Source: Sternotherus odoratus (Eukaryota > Chordata > Testudines > Kinosternidae). Taken from it: a stretch of 64,000 nucleotides of DNA. Location: contig JAVMKO010000001.1 of assembly GCA_032164245.1 (NCBI GenBank), forward strand, positions 79,915,892 to 79,979,891, in the 5' to 3' direction. Positions within the stretch are counted from its first letter, which is position 1; the number at the start of each line of letters is the position of its first letter. Below, piece by piece: positions 1-10,979 of the stretch. The notes under the pieces were generated by a model that had not been told where the DNA came from, did no database searches, and saw nothing but the letters and a program-made list of their open reading frames with translations. The position numbers were made by a program, and so were the translations under genes.

Positions 1-158
1 AATGGCCCTTCTGTCCTTAAAGGCTATGATTCCATAATTGTCCCCTAGAGGATTTCTTGCCTCTGGAGCATATGTTCCTGGTTGCTGTCTGAGAAGTGGT
101 ATAGGCCCAGATAGACATCTGGTTTGAACTGGTCTGGCAGATCCCATTGGGTATAGTA

Positions 159-1059
159 CTGGGGTGGGCAAACTTTTTGGCCCGAGGGCCACATTGGGGT
201 TCAAAATTATGTGGAGGGCCGGGTAGGGAAGGCCTTGCCACCCCCAAACAGCCTGGCCCCTCCCCCTATCCAACCCCCACCCACTTCCCACCCCCTGACT
301 GCCCCTCTCAGAACTCCCAAACCATCCAACTCCCCCATCCCCACTCCTTGTCCCCTAATTATCCCCTCCGGAGACCCCCTACTCTAACTGCCCCCGAGGA
401 CCCTACCCCCCAAGCTCCCCCCGCTCTTTGTTCCCTGACTGCACCTTCCCGAGACCCCCCTACCCAAACCACCACCACCAAACCCCACCCCATATCTAAG
501 TCCTCCTGCTCTTCGTGCCCTGACTACCCCCTCCTGAGACACACACACACTCACACCCTAACCACCACCAACCCTCGGGACTCTCTCCCAAATTCCCCTT
601 ACCTTCAGTCGCTCCGGCCCCAGCGCTGGGGTCTGCGGTTCTGCTGTGACCAGGCTGGGGAGCGTGTGGCACCATGGTTCCCCACACCGGGGACGGTTGC
701 GGCTGGCTCCCCCCGCCCAGCCCGGCCGGGAGCACTGGGACCCAGCGGCTGCCATGCCGCGATCTGGGCTGGCCCCCAGGCGGGAGCGCAGCGCGCTGCT
801 CTCTGCCCGGCCCCGAGCGCTGGGGCCCCGAGTGTTGGGGCCCAGCGGCACCCCCCTTGTCTGGGAGCACAGAGCCCCGCACAGCCCCCGGCCCAGGAGT
901 GCTGGGACCCCATGGCTCCCAGCGCTCCGCAGGCCCTGGCCCAGAGCGCGGGCCCTAGGGCGCTCGGCCCCGCCCCCAGCCCAGGACCAAGCTCGCGGGC
1001 TGGATAAAAATGGCCGGCGGGCCACATGTGGCCCTCGGGCCATAATTTGCTCACCTCTG
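159..1059. mobile_element. Complete non-autonomous hAT-type DNA transposon
   Basis: The two ends are inverted repeats of about 35 bp: the left end reads CTGGGGTGGGCAAACTTTTT and continues GGCCCGAGGGCCACAT. The right end is its imperfect reverse complement. An 8-bp target duplication, GTATAGTA, flanks it at 151-158 and 1060-1067. Eight-bp duplications are typical of hAT transposases. The GC-rich interior has a long open frame (147-1007) that is compositional and shows no transposase similarity, so the element is non-autonomous. Confidence 0.88.
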
Positions 1060-1851
1060 GTATAGTACAATGCAAGATGCAATCACAGTGATGGGGTAAG
1101 TTGCTTACATTGGCTAAGAAGAATGAGCTTGTTCTGCAGGGAACAATTCTTCACTAGCCAGAGTTCAATAGCCTTTTTCCATCTCTTTTGATTCTAGGAA
1201 CACTGATTCTGTCATGCGGACCCCGGGGAGGTTTTATGCCTCCTCATTCTGCTTATATCCGGTAAAACAAGCCTGGGCACTTACTGCTTGCGGTACTAGA
1301 AGCTGTAGACTTTGATATTTTGTGTCCACTGTTAGAGCTGTTTTCACAGCCTCTGCCAACTAGAAGAATATTTCATGCTGTTATAGAGTGGCACTTAAAA
1401 TCAGTTTCATTTGGTTTCCATCCATCTCTTCTCTCTGCTTTAGTTCTTCATTTGTATACCGGTATATTGGTGATATCATCCTGTCGAAGAGGAGAAGTGT
1501 GTGTGTTCATGGCCTATAATAGCCTTGACTATTAACAGTAACTGCTACAAGAGAAACTATGGAGGAGGAAGAAACCATGGGTACAGAGAATGTTTAGGTT
1601 CACTGTAAAGTCATGGTGGTGGTTTTTTATTTCTCAAATACAGAAAAAACACCTCATTCCTTCTCTGGGTGGCGTAAGTCTTGAGCTCAAGAGCAGAGTG
1701 GTAACCATCGAACTGGCAGAAGGAGGTGTGGATTGCCGCAGACTCGCAGGGGCAAAAAAAAAATGCAGGCCTGTTATTTACCAGGCTGTACATGGCAATA
1801 GACTATATGGTAAGGGATGCAAGGAGAGTATGGGTCACGATACGAACTGCA

Positions 1852-1873
1852 GACACACACACACACACACACA
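1852..1873. repeat. AC dinucleotide microsatellite
   Basis: A run of about ten AC units, directly visible. It sits at the edge of the possible LTR-like block that follows. Confidence 0.9.
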
Positions 1874-1876
1874 ACT

Positions 1877-2700
1877 AAAATTAATCAATTTAAAGTTTTA
1901 TTGGGGATAATTACAAGGGGTAAGGGAGAAGCATTTGATTAACTAATAGACTTAATGAAACTTAACACACAATGACTAAAATACCTACTAACAATATTTA
2001 TAAACAAAGATACAGCATTTAGTAATAACTGATACTTACAAATACAAACCAACGCATAACGACCGGCGAACGTAGAAGCTCTGTTTGAAAATACGTGAGC
2101 AGAGAGAGAGGCTTCGAGGCGATCAAGCTCAGTTACGGGGGTACAGGACAGGATACACAGGATTAGTTTTTCTTTCTCCTCTCTCTGTCTGCACATGGCA
2201 GACAGGCCAATAAGTACAAACTATGACATCACAGAAGTGTCATAGGGGAGGGGGCCGAAAACCTGTTTGTGTTCTTTTCTGATTGGCACGAGCAATGTTT
2301 ACACCAAGTAAGGGAGCAGGTGCCTAAAAGTCTGGTTTTGCCCCAAAGGTGAGGGTAATGCACACTGTTTTAGAATGTGCGCGAAACTGAATGACAAAAG
2401 AAGAGGACAGGGCAAACTGGTATGGGCAAGTTTTACAGGATGCAGACAGGAACTTATCTGAACAGGAGGCAATTTCTAAATAGGCTCTTTTGATTAAAAA
2501 AAATCACTTGGATAAATTGCCTGAAAGCTTTGCACTTACTGCTTCTATTGTACTTGCAGAGAGGGAGAATGGAAATAGGCAGTACAGGGACCGGAAAAGC
2601 GTGTGTAGCTTCGCATAAGTCAAACACTACAGTGCAAATGACTTTAAAGTCATACTTAATGTAAAGGACAGTTATAAGGGGAACATTAACACAGGGTTAT
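1877..2700 (-). repeat. Possible LTR-like block (minus strand), boundaries unknown
   Basis: The first 30 bases read on the minus strand contain an AATAAA within CCCCAATAAAACTTTAAATT, resembling a poly(A) region. Upstream on that strand lie CT/AG-rich and CAAT-like segments. I could not find paired LTRs, a primer-binding site or a target duplication, so this is only a suggestion. It could be another unclassified repeat or ordinary intergenic DNA. Confidence 0.2.
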
Positions 2701-2964
2701 TACTCTCAAGATAGCAGCACATTTCCATGTACTTCTGAATAAAGACTTGTCTGTCTGATATTCTCTGTTAAGTTGCCCTGACATCTTTCCTCCAAGGAAG
2801 AGAGCTCAGCTCACCCTGCTCTCTCTTTCACAGGATTAGAGAAAATACTTATTAATGTAGGTCACATCTTGTCTGTACTCCCCCACCTCTGGCTAATGCA
2901 GGTCTATTCCCTATAGTATATTCTTCAGTGCTCCATTCAATCCTTTTTTAAATGAGTCGTCACA

Positions 2965-3890
2965 AGGGATGGGATCCACAAAGTTACTTAAGTGCCTAAG
3001 ACTGGGATATTGATGCCAAAGTCAGAATTTTAAGCTTCACTATGTCCACAAAATCCTCCCAAACACCGTAGGCACCTAAACTCACTTGCTGCCTTAAATT
3101 GCAGGGTGAAAGTTCCCTATGTGCTTAAGTTTCTGCCTCTGGGTATGCACACTGCTGCCTCACACTGGCTGTGTAGGCCCCAGAGCGATTCACAAACCTG
3201 GGGAAGACAGACATTCAGCCACCTAAGTTGCATAAGGCTCCATCCAGTAGGTGTGTTGCTTACCAGATCCAGTCCCATTCAAGATGAGGAGGAGGTGGTG
3301 TTGACCACTGAATAACTTTTAGCCCAGTGGTTAGAGCACTCATCTGGGAGACCCAGGTTCAATTCTCCTCTCTGCCAGAGGAGGAGACAAGACACCTTGT
3401 TCAAATCCTGTCTCAGTGGAGAGCTCCTCTAACCACTGGGCTAGGGGACATTCTGAGAGGGGGAGGGGATTTCCCTCAGTCTCTCTGTTGAAGTCATTCA
3501 GCTCTGGATAGATAGTGAAAGAGAGACTGGAGCAGGGGGGACTGGACCATGGGTCTCCCACCTCCTAAGCAGGGTTCCTGATCACCAGACTACAGAGTCA
3601 TTCTCTCTCTCTCTCTCTCTCTGACCCAGTGACTATTTAAATATTTATCCCTAGTGGAACAGGCAATAGGCCAGAGAGGAAGAGTGGCTCTGTAGTCCAG
3701 TGCTTAGCCCACCCAGCTGGGAGGTAGGAGACCCAAGGGCGGCCAGTCCTCCTGCTCCACTGTAAATAAGCTTTGGCAGGAGAGGCTGAGGAAGCCTCAC
3801 ATCATTCTACCCCATAGCTCAGTGCTTAGAGTTAGCAATAGGATTTGAAGGGGGGGGGGGTGATAAATGAAGAGGGGGACCTCCCCTTTA
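2965..3890. repeat. Unclassified repeat with tRNA-like SINE segments
   Basis: The stretch 3319-3364 reads like a degenerate tRNA-derived SINE head: TAGCCCAGTGGTTAGAGCAC is A-box-like, and CCAGGTTCAATTC is B-box-like. Similar wording recurs near 3685-3740 and 3817-3835. A TC microsatellite lies at 3600-3622 and a G run at 3851-3860. The upstream part has GTGCCTAAG/TAGGCACC motifs found in other repeats of this window, for example near 37.0 kb. Family name and limits are uncertain. Confidence 0.45.
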
Positions 3891-3922
3891 TGGACACCCA
3901 ACCAGCCAGTTAGCTATACATA

Positions 3923-4710
3923 GGGTGACCATATTTCCCTATGCTGAATATGGGACACCTGGTAAAATTACTCGTATTGAAGCAAATTAAATGGCAATCA
4001 ATCAGAACTCTGCAGTACAAACATTCAAATTACAGTAGACTCTCGATTATCCAGGATGATAGGGAAAAAAATAATCCTGGTTAATAAAATCCTGGATAAT
4101 CACCATTCATAGGAAATATGGAGGGGGGGGGGGTTCACCAGCCACCCTGCCTCGGGAGGAGGGAGTGTTGGTTCACTGGCTGTCCTGTGCCCTGGTGGGG
4201 ATTTTTTGTGTGTGTGCTTGGGGCGGCAACAAAGCCAGAGCCGGCCCAGCGAGTTACGCATATTTTTTTGGACATCCTGGTTAATCCACATACTGGTTAA
4301 TCCAATCCTGGATAATCGAGAGTCTACTGTAACATCAAGTTGACTAAGTCCCTGTTAAAAAGAACTACTGTGTAGTTGGATTCTTTTTATTTACTTTCTT
4401 CTCTTTAAGGCTGTAGAATTCACACAGGGAGACGTCACACACGCACGCACACACACACACACACTCGTTCTCTCTCTCTCACCCCACCTTCCCTGCCCCA
4501 CACTCCCTGCCCCCCATGCCTGGCTGGGGCCCAGGGACAGACCTGCCTCTCCTGCTACCTGGCAATGCATCTTCTTGAGGCAACACATGGGCAGGGGGCA
4601 CACAGGTTCACATGTCCCCCTCCTCAGATTTCTGCCAGAATTCACACCAGAACGTGGCCAGCAGCAGCCTGTCAGGACTTTGCAGGAGGGAAGGGATGGG
4701 AGCTGCTTCT
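3923..4710. mobile_element. Truncated hAT-type element, same family as the 12 kb copy
   Basis: It begins AGGGTGACCATATTTCCC and matches the reverse complement of the right part of the element at 11965-13126. Shared blocks include the region around 4340-4400 and the one around 4620-4700. Homology stops near 4710, so one end is missing. A Tigger-like MITE (4033-4329) is inserted in it. No transposase can be read. Confidence 0.7.
4033..4329. mobile_element. Tigger/pogo-like MITE, copy 1
   Basis: Inverted ends CAGTAGACTCTCGATTATCC and its reverse complement are flanked by TA on both sides (4031-4032 and 4330-4331), as expected for Tc1/mariner-pogo transposition. Two further copies lie at 35434-35722 and 58008-58305. 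The interior (G run, CCAGCCACCCTGC, GGGGCGGCAACAAAGCC) is shared among all three. There is no transposase ORF. Confidence 0.88.
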
Positions 4711-7089
4711 GATTCTTTTTGTATTCACAATAAATATGGCACTTTTGCCTTGTCCCCTTTAATAAGATCCAGCTGGTTTTTATTCTATTGGTATAACACA
4801 AAGAACAACACTCTGAACAATTCCTACCCCTCCTTGGGGTTTACACCTTTAATATACTTGAAGAGAATTATCATATCTTCATTGGGATCCTCCCTCAGGA
4901 AAACACTACACTTTGGCAAATCTAGACATATTTAGGTAGTTTAGTCTTTCCTCATAAGTCACATTTCTCCAAAACCAAATGCACAAATAAAATCTGCTTT
5001 GTTACCTTTGCAGAACCTTTTACCCCTCTTCTAATAAAGCTCAAAGCTGAAGCAGCATTTTATGGTTTGTTTTACTACTGCCCAGATCAGCGAAATGGTT
5101 CATGTGCTAAAGGAAGAGACGGAGAGCATATTTACTTCTACGTTAAGGATAATCGGTGCCACAAGTTTTCACTGAGAATTCTGATAACTTATCTTCCCCG
5201 AGGTTCTAAAATTTGGGTATTTCATTTATATTTGAACTACTTATGAATTTAATTCCTTGGTAATTAGTGACCAATCTGGGAAGAATATGGAGAAATGCAT
5301 GTTTAGAACATCCCATGGGAGGCTGCGTCTCTATGGGGCTTCTTGCTCTTCTTTTGTCTCTGTTAATATTGACTGTGGCTTTTAAACCTGTAAACCCTCA
5401 TCATCCTAATGGGCCAAATTCAAAGCAGGGGGCCTAGGGCCAGCCAGCCTTGTTCTACTATCACATTCACCTGGGAAGAGGGCAGGAGATCCCTATAAAG
5501 GGCTGAGAGAGTTCAGGGAAATCTGTGGCATGGGGTTAGCACCTATGAGTGGCCCTGCAGCAGGGAGAGGCAGGCAGAGTGAAAGGCCTCCCAGGATGAT
5601 TGTGGGTTAGCAAAAAAACCCAACAACTTTGTCTTATGTTTCTTTGTGAGTTTTTGCTTGAATTAATAAACCATGCCCTGAGGGAAGGACCTGAAAGAAA
5701 TCTGGACATGGTGCTGATTCCTTCCTGGGCTGGGAAGACAGGTCAACAGTTTATGGTAAAATAAAGCAAGGAGAGCCATCCAACTACTGACATCCAAAAG
5801 CTAGACCCCATCACACTCCTATACAAGTTCCAATGCCCAAGCATGCCAACACACACAGTGATACTCCCCTCCCCCACATCCATGTGATGACAAGATGCCA
5901 CATGGATAGCTCCTCACATGGCACATCTACACTCATGCTGGCACCCACCCATCAAGAGGACACGCAGACCCTCAGGCACCCACCAGATTGGGCCGGATCC
6001 ACAGCCCATTGCAGCCAATGGGAGTCTTTCCAGTGACATCACTGGGATCTGGGTCAGGCACATAAACAACCTTGGCAGAGTTTGATTTTTGATCGTATAA
6101 TTTTGACTGAAAAGATCAAGGTTTATTTTAAAGCGTTTTTAGTTTTTATCGATTTAAATGCTCACAAATGCAGGAAATTGGGAGTGGGTCAGATCATTAT
6201 TTAATGACAGTTGATGCTGAAATTCAAAAAGTTAAAGCTTTATAAGCTGTGAAAACACAATTTGTCAAGATCATGTGTCCAAATACACAAAGTAAATATC
6301 CTTAAGTCAACAGACCAGACCTGTTTTTGCTGTCCATTTGCTAGTCCCTTTATAGAAAGCCCGAATTCAAAAGTCTAAATCATTTAGTAAGGTCTCAAGC
6401 AGCATTTTCTCCTTCGTTTGTCTATTTGTTTTAATTATTATTTAGTGGAAACATGTTCTCATTGGTTTGTGCAGGTACAGTAACATAAACATTTACCAAT
6501 CAAATTCTAATCCTTCCAATCCTATTCATAGACATCTCCTAGACTCCTGAACACATGTGATCTGGGAAGGCGGCCTGTGAGCTGCTATGATTTTATTGAA
6601 TTGTCTTTAGGCCAGAGGTGTGCATGGCACTTCAGTAATGTTGGAGAGAGTAGGAACAGGTGTGTTTCTGTGTATAGTTATTTACCTTCAATCATTTTTA
6701 AAGGATGAAAGCAATTAGTTTTAGCCTCAGAGAAACATAACAACCCCATTAATCTGTCTAATATTTTGAAATGCTCAACACCTCCCTGAAGACCAAACCT
6801 TTTGCTATTTGATACGGCAATGAAGAAAATAAGAGGGAATAGAACAAACCCCTTATGGGTTCTTATTGGCAGCTTCTTGTTGGGGGTCTGATGGGTTCTT
6901 GTTGGCAGCTCCTAGCTGTTGCTTTACAATTATTCTTATTGTCTGATTCCCCACCTCCACCCCCTTGTAGGGATGCCAACCCTCCAAGACTGGCCTGGAG
7001 TCTCCAGGAATTAAAGATTAATCTTGAATTGAAGATTATGTCATGTGACCAAACCTACCACAATTGGCAACCCGACCCCCTTGCGTGAA

Positions 7090-8340
7090 GCCACGTGTTT
7101 AACAGCCCACGCTAGGTGGGCTGCAGGGGGTCGCGTGGTGGATTCTGGGCGTGGGACCCCGATCCATGAAGCGGCAGCCCCTGTGTGCCCAGGGAAGGGG
7201 GCTAGGCCGGCTGCCAGCGGGGCGGGAGGGTTCGGGGGATTGGATCTGATCTCCCGCGCTGGCTGGGGCCGTGACGCTCAGCAGCAGCCCGGGAGCGCGC
7301 GCAAGGCAGCCCCGGCAGCAGGCTGCGCTGCCCGCCCGGCGCCGAAAGGGGGCGGGGAAGGGCGGGGAGCCGGAGGGGCAGAGCCAGTGACGCGCCCCCC
7401 CCCCCCCCCAGCTCCAGTCGGAGACACTCGGCGCCGCGCGGGTTCGGGCGGCACAAGGCAGCCGGGGGCTCCTCAGGCAGCGCCCGCTCCGCCTCGCGCT
7501 CCCTCGCTCCCGGGGCGGCCGCCTTGTTTCCTCCTGGCCGGGGCCCCCCTCGCAGCTGCCACCCTGAAGTTCCTGGCCGTGCTCCTGGCCGCGGGGATGC
7601 TCGCGTTCCTCGGGGCGATCATCTGCATCATCGCGAGCGTCCACCCTGCGGCCAGCCCCGCCGGAGCTCTCCAGGGTGCTGACAATGACTCCGCCGCCGC
7701 CGCCGACAAGGGGCCGGGCGCTCTCCACGGGGCCGGGCAGAGCTTCTCGGGCGGCCCGCAGGACTCGCTGCTGGAGCTGCTCTCCGGCAGCGCCCGGCCC
7801 CGCCAGCAGCAGCAGCAGCAGCAGCACCACCAGCCGCTCTTCAGCCGCTTCCTCTGCACGCCGCTGCCGGCCGAGTGCCCCTCGGACAGCCCCGCGCCGG
7901 GGGACGGCCCCGCGCCCGCCGAGGACCTGTTCTTCCTGCACGCCGCGGCCGAGCAGCTGAGGCAGACGGCGCTGCAGCAGAAGGACCAGATCCGGAGCGA
8001 CCAGGAGACCATCCGCGAGCTGACGGGCAAGCTGAGCCAGTGCGAGAGCGGGCTGGAGCTGAGCTTCCAGGACAGCGCCGCGCTCTGGGGCGGGCCCCGG
8101 AAAGACACCATGGGCGACCTGCCCTGGGACTCGCCCGCCATGGTCCAGGAGCTGGAGGATGCGGTCCGCTCGCTGAAAGACAGGATCGACAAGATAGAGG
8201 CAAGGCGGGGACCCCCTCTCCCCTCACCCCCCCTCCTCGCTCTGCGCCCCGCAGCCTGTCCGCTCCCACGGCTGAGCCTCCCCCCCACCCCCTTTGCACG
8301 GCCCTGTCCAGGTTTTCCTAGATTGCCAATGCGGGGTTAG
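7090..8340 (+). promoter_or_regulatory. NPTXR: CpG-rich NPTXR promoter and first-exon region
   Basis: GC content and CpG density jump relative to the flanks. Two GC boxes (GGGGGCGGGG near 7348 and GGGCGGGGAG near 7360) suggest Sp1-family binding and a TATA-less promoter. The exact transcription start cannot be read. There is no ATG from about 7381 up to the presumed CUG start at 7564, leaving an AUG-free leader. A perfect right half of a REST/RE1-like site (GGACAGCGCC, 8070-8079) lies inside the coding exon. Confidence 0.75.
7564..8199 (+). CDS. NPTXR: NPTXR coding exon 1 (CUG start; signal anchor and first coiled coil)
   Basis: It encodes residues 1-212. The presumed initiator is CTG in the context GCCACCCTGA, matching the Kozak consensus except for the first base of the codon. 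Translation from it gives (M)KFLAVLLAAGMLAFLGAII, the family's signal anchor. The frame stays open upstream to 7045 but has no in-frame ATG. The first ATG (7597, residue 12) would remove half the anchor. I recall mammalian NPTXR as also using a non-AUG CUG start. Seven CAG codons and two CAC codons (residues 81-89) make a Q/H tract. N41-D-S is a possible glycosylation site. The coiled-coil part ends at ...DRIDKIE, where the only sensible donor is AG|GCAAGG, a GC donor at 8200-8201. Confidence 0.93.
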
Positions 8341-8495
8341 TGGAATACTTCGTGTAAGTAAATCCGAGATGTAATGTACTCTGGTAAAGCAGACCCAACC
8401 TGGCAAGCCCTGACTTGGCTCTGGGAACTGTGGGTCCCTGGCTGGCTGGCGGGCTCTGTGGGTGGTGGTGAAATGGGGACACAGTATAATGGATT

Positions 8496-8498
<3 letters not shown>

Positions 8499-8528
<30 letters not shown>
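8499..8528. repeat. TG dinucleotide microsatellite
   Basis: About 14-15 uninterrupted TG units in NPTXR intron 1. Confidence 0.92.
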
Positions 8529-8529
<1 letters not shown>

Positions 8530-10800
8530 TTCCTTGCCACCTTTTCTCTGGTTTCTCCCTACTCTTTGATGTGAGATTTCCTATAAATAGCTTTCCTGGA
8601 AATAAAATAAGTAGCTTTCATAGAATTCAGAGATGAAAATTATAGGGATATTGCATGTATGTGTGTGTAATACATAGAAATTGATATTTCAGGGCCCTCT
8701 CTCACACTTCCAGATGCCCCACCAATGTCGGATTGTTCCCAACAGAATATTCTCAGCCTAGTTTTAATTAACTCTCAGGAGATGGAGTTTTCATCACTTC
8801 CCTTCAAAGACTATTACTTATGTAAAAGACCGTAGGACATTTTATAGGTATCTGTTGAAACATTTTGTAGACCTCTCTTCTTCATAAATGCAGATGTGTA
8901 TCCCTTTCAACTTCACAGCTGAGTGTATTTTGAACCCATGCTTTTCCATTCCCCACTTATCTATACTATTAACTACCCAGGGCCAGAGCAGGCCACCAGT
9001 GCTCCCACAGAGTAGTACCTTGCCCTACCCATAGTCCTATTGCTGTAGATGAGGGCAGCAGCATGAAGTTAGAAGGGCTAGATTCTGCTGCCTTCAAGAC
9101 ATAATGAGTAGTCCCTTAGTTATCAAGTTATGTCACTGATTGCAGTGGGACTGCTTGCAGAGTAAGGCTCTGTACTACTCACTGGAAGCAAAGGTGGTGC
9201 AATATTCCCCTAATTATTACATTAATTACAATAATGAATATTGCTTACATAAGAAATAATGAATTACGAAAGTGAGGCCATGGACACTTTTTCTTACACT
9301 CAAGAAATGGCTCTGTGTCCTTTTCTGCTTGCCTGCAATGCTATTCCTCTTCCTGTCCCTCCTTTGGGGTCACTGCCCATGTTTCAGTCTCCAGTCTGGT
9401 TACAAGTGGATGAAAGCAAGCCTTACATAAAGACATACAACAGATTTTACCCTTGGTGGGTGGGTGTGGGAGGGTCTGTGTGTGGAAACAGAATCCTCAT
9501 ATTGTTAGTGGCTGGTGGCAATCCCAGAGAGATGATATACACCTTTGAAAAGTGAGTTCAATGTCTCTTTTCTTTCTGGAATGCGATCTGGCTAGATCTC
9601 GAGTTGGGAGATACTGATGACTTTGTGTACCTTCAAGGGATGAAATCCTGGCCCCATTGAAATCCATGACCTTGGTGAGGTCAGGATTTTACCCAAGATG
9701 TGAAGCATGTCATCTGGGTACTTTAAGAGGAGACATGTTTCTTATAGCAAGTAAAGGGTTGCCCTGTGGAATGAGCATGGGTTTGCCACTCAGAACCCAA
9801 GGATCTCCCAAGCTCCGTATGGATCTCAGGAGATCTGTCAGAGGCCAGGACCATCTGAATAGAAACCTAGGCATTGTGACTGACTCCAGGGCCAACTGAT
9901 TCCCTCATCTGGATCCCTGGCAAAGGGATTCCCCACCCATTTCTATCTATGATTGAAAAGGGAGCTCTCAGGTGGGGAGAATGAAAAGTTAACCCAGGCT
10001 GATGTCAGTGCCTGTCCTGACTCATTTCTCCACACTAAGGTCTCTAAACTCCTGGAGTGCTCTTAGAAGATTCAGGGAGGAGGAGAGTGTGCCATGAAGG
10101 CAGCTCCACACAGGAAGCGGGAGAGCTATATGTTGCAGGAATCCTATAAACATGGAATCTAGAGATGGGTGGATGGGATGATCCCTCTCCCAGAGACACT
10201 GTCATCAGGGATAACTTTCTGCACACAAGAAAGAGAAAAGGAGAGAAATACACTTAGGCACATACAGTGAGACAGAGAGGCTGATACACACACAGAGAGA
10301 AAGAGCTAACATAATACATGTAGCCACTCAGATTATCCATGCAACAGATGGGCAGAAAAACACAAGAGATAGAGACAAACAAAGACACAGGGAGAGACTG
10401 ATATGCAGGAAGATGGATGGCAAGACAAAGAGAGAGGCAAGTGCACGCACATAGGAACAGACTATGAAACATGCATGGAATTACAGATTCACACAGACAT
10501 GCAGAATGAAAAGAACTAGTGAGCTCCAAGAGAACAACATGCACATAAAGGAGAGAAAGAGGCACACATAGGAGCAGAGGGAAAGACTGTCACACACATG
10601 GTGAAAGACAGACACACCAAGGGACAGAGACACACATGCAAGGAGACAAAAAACTAACTAGAGAGAGAGCCAGACACACCATGCCCAAAGAAACCCCCCA
10701 GGATGGAGAGACACATGGGCAGAGGGGCAGAGAGATGCAAAGACGGAGTGAGAGAAACACACAAACACAACTGGACGAACACACAGGGATAGAGAGGAAA

Positions 10801-10846
10801 AGTCCCTCCCTCCCTCCCTCCCTCCCTCCCTCTCTCTCTCTCTGTC

Positions 10847-10945
<99 letters not shown>

Positions 10946-10979
10946 CTCTCTGTCTCTCTCTCTTACACACACACACACA
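10801..10979. repeat. Compound CCCT / CT / AC microsatellite
   Basis: The run begins with about seven CCCT units (10802-10830) and passes into CT units broken by TGTC. A near-perfect CT run then covers about 10856-10940, and the tract ends in an AC run near 10966-10978. The surrounding kilobase (about 10.25-11.04 kb) is GA/CA-rich and looks like degraded simple sequence. Long peptides of alternating Arg-Glu or Ser-Leu from this tract are artefacts. Confidence 0.95.

Larger units (their letters stand above)
1..7090. other. Intergenic region upstream of NPTXR
   Basis: No coding exon could be supported. The stretch holds a complete hAT-type element, an AC microsatellite, a possible minus-strand LTR-like block, tRNA-like SINE segments near 3.3 and 3.7 kb, a truncated hAT element with a Tigger-like MITE inside it, and an AC run near 4440-4464. 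From about 4.8 to 6.85 kb the sequence is AT-rich and I see no recognisable feature. Open frames here are short and do not resemble known proteins. Confidence 0.6.

Noticed and set aside
147..1007. Long overlapping ORFs on both strands in a GC-rich block
   Set aside because: They lie exactly within a hAT-type element, are Pro/Arg/Gly-rich in every frame, and match no protein family; compositional.
3310..3380. Possible functional tRNA gene
   Set aside because: A- and B-box-like words are present but the cloverleaf is incomplete and similar text recurs nearby; it is a tRNA-derived SINE.
7045..7563. N-terminal extension of the NPTXR frame upstream of CTG
   Set aside because: The frame is open only because of high GC; it has no ATG and no family similarity, and would bury the signal anchor.
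7099..8299. Long minus-strand ORFs opposite NPTXR exon 1
   Set aside because: Antisense shadows of a GC-rich coding exon; no recognisable domain.
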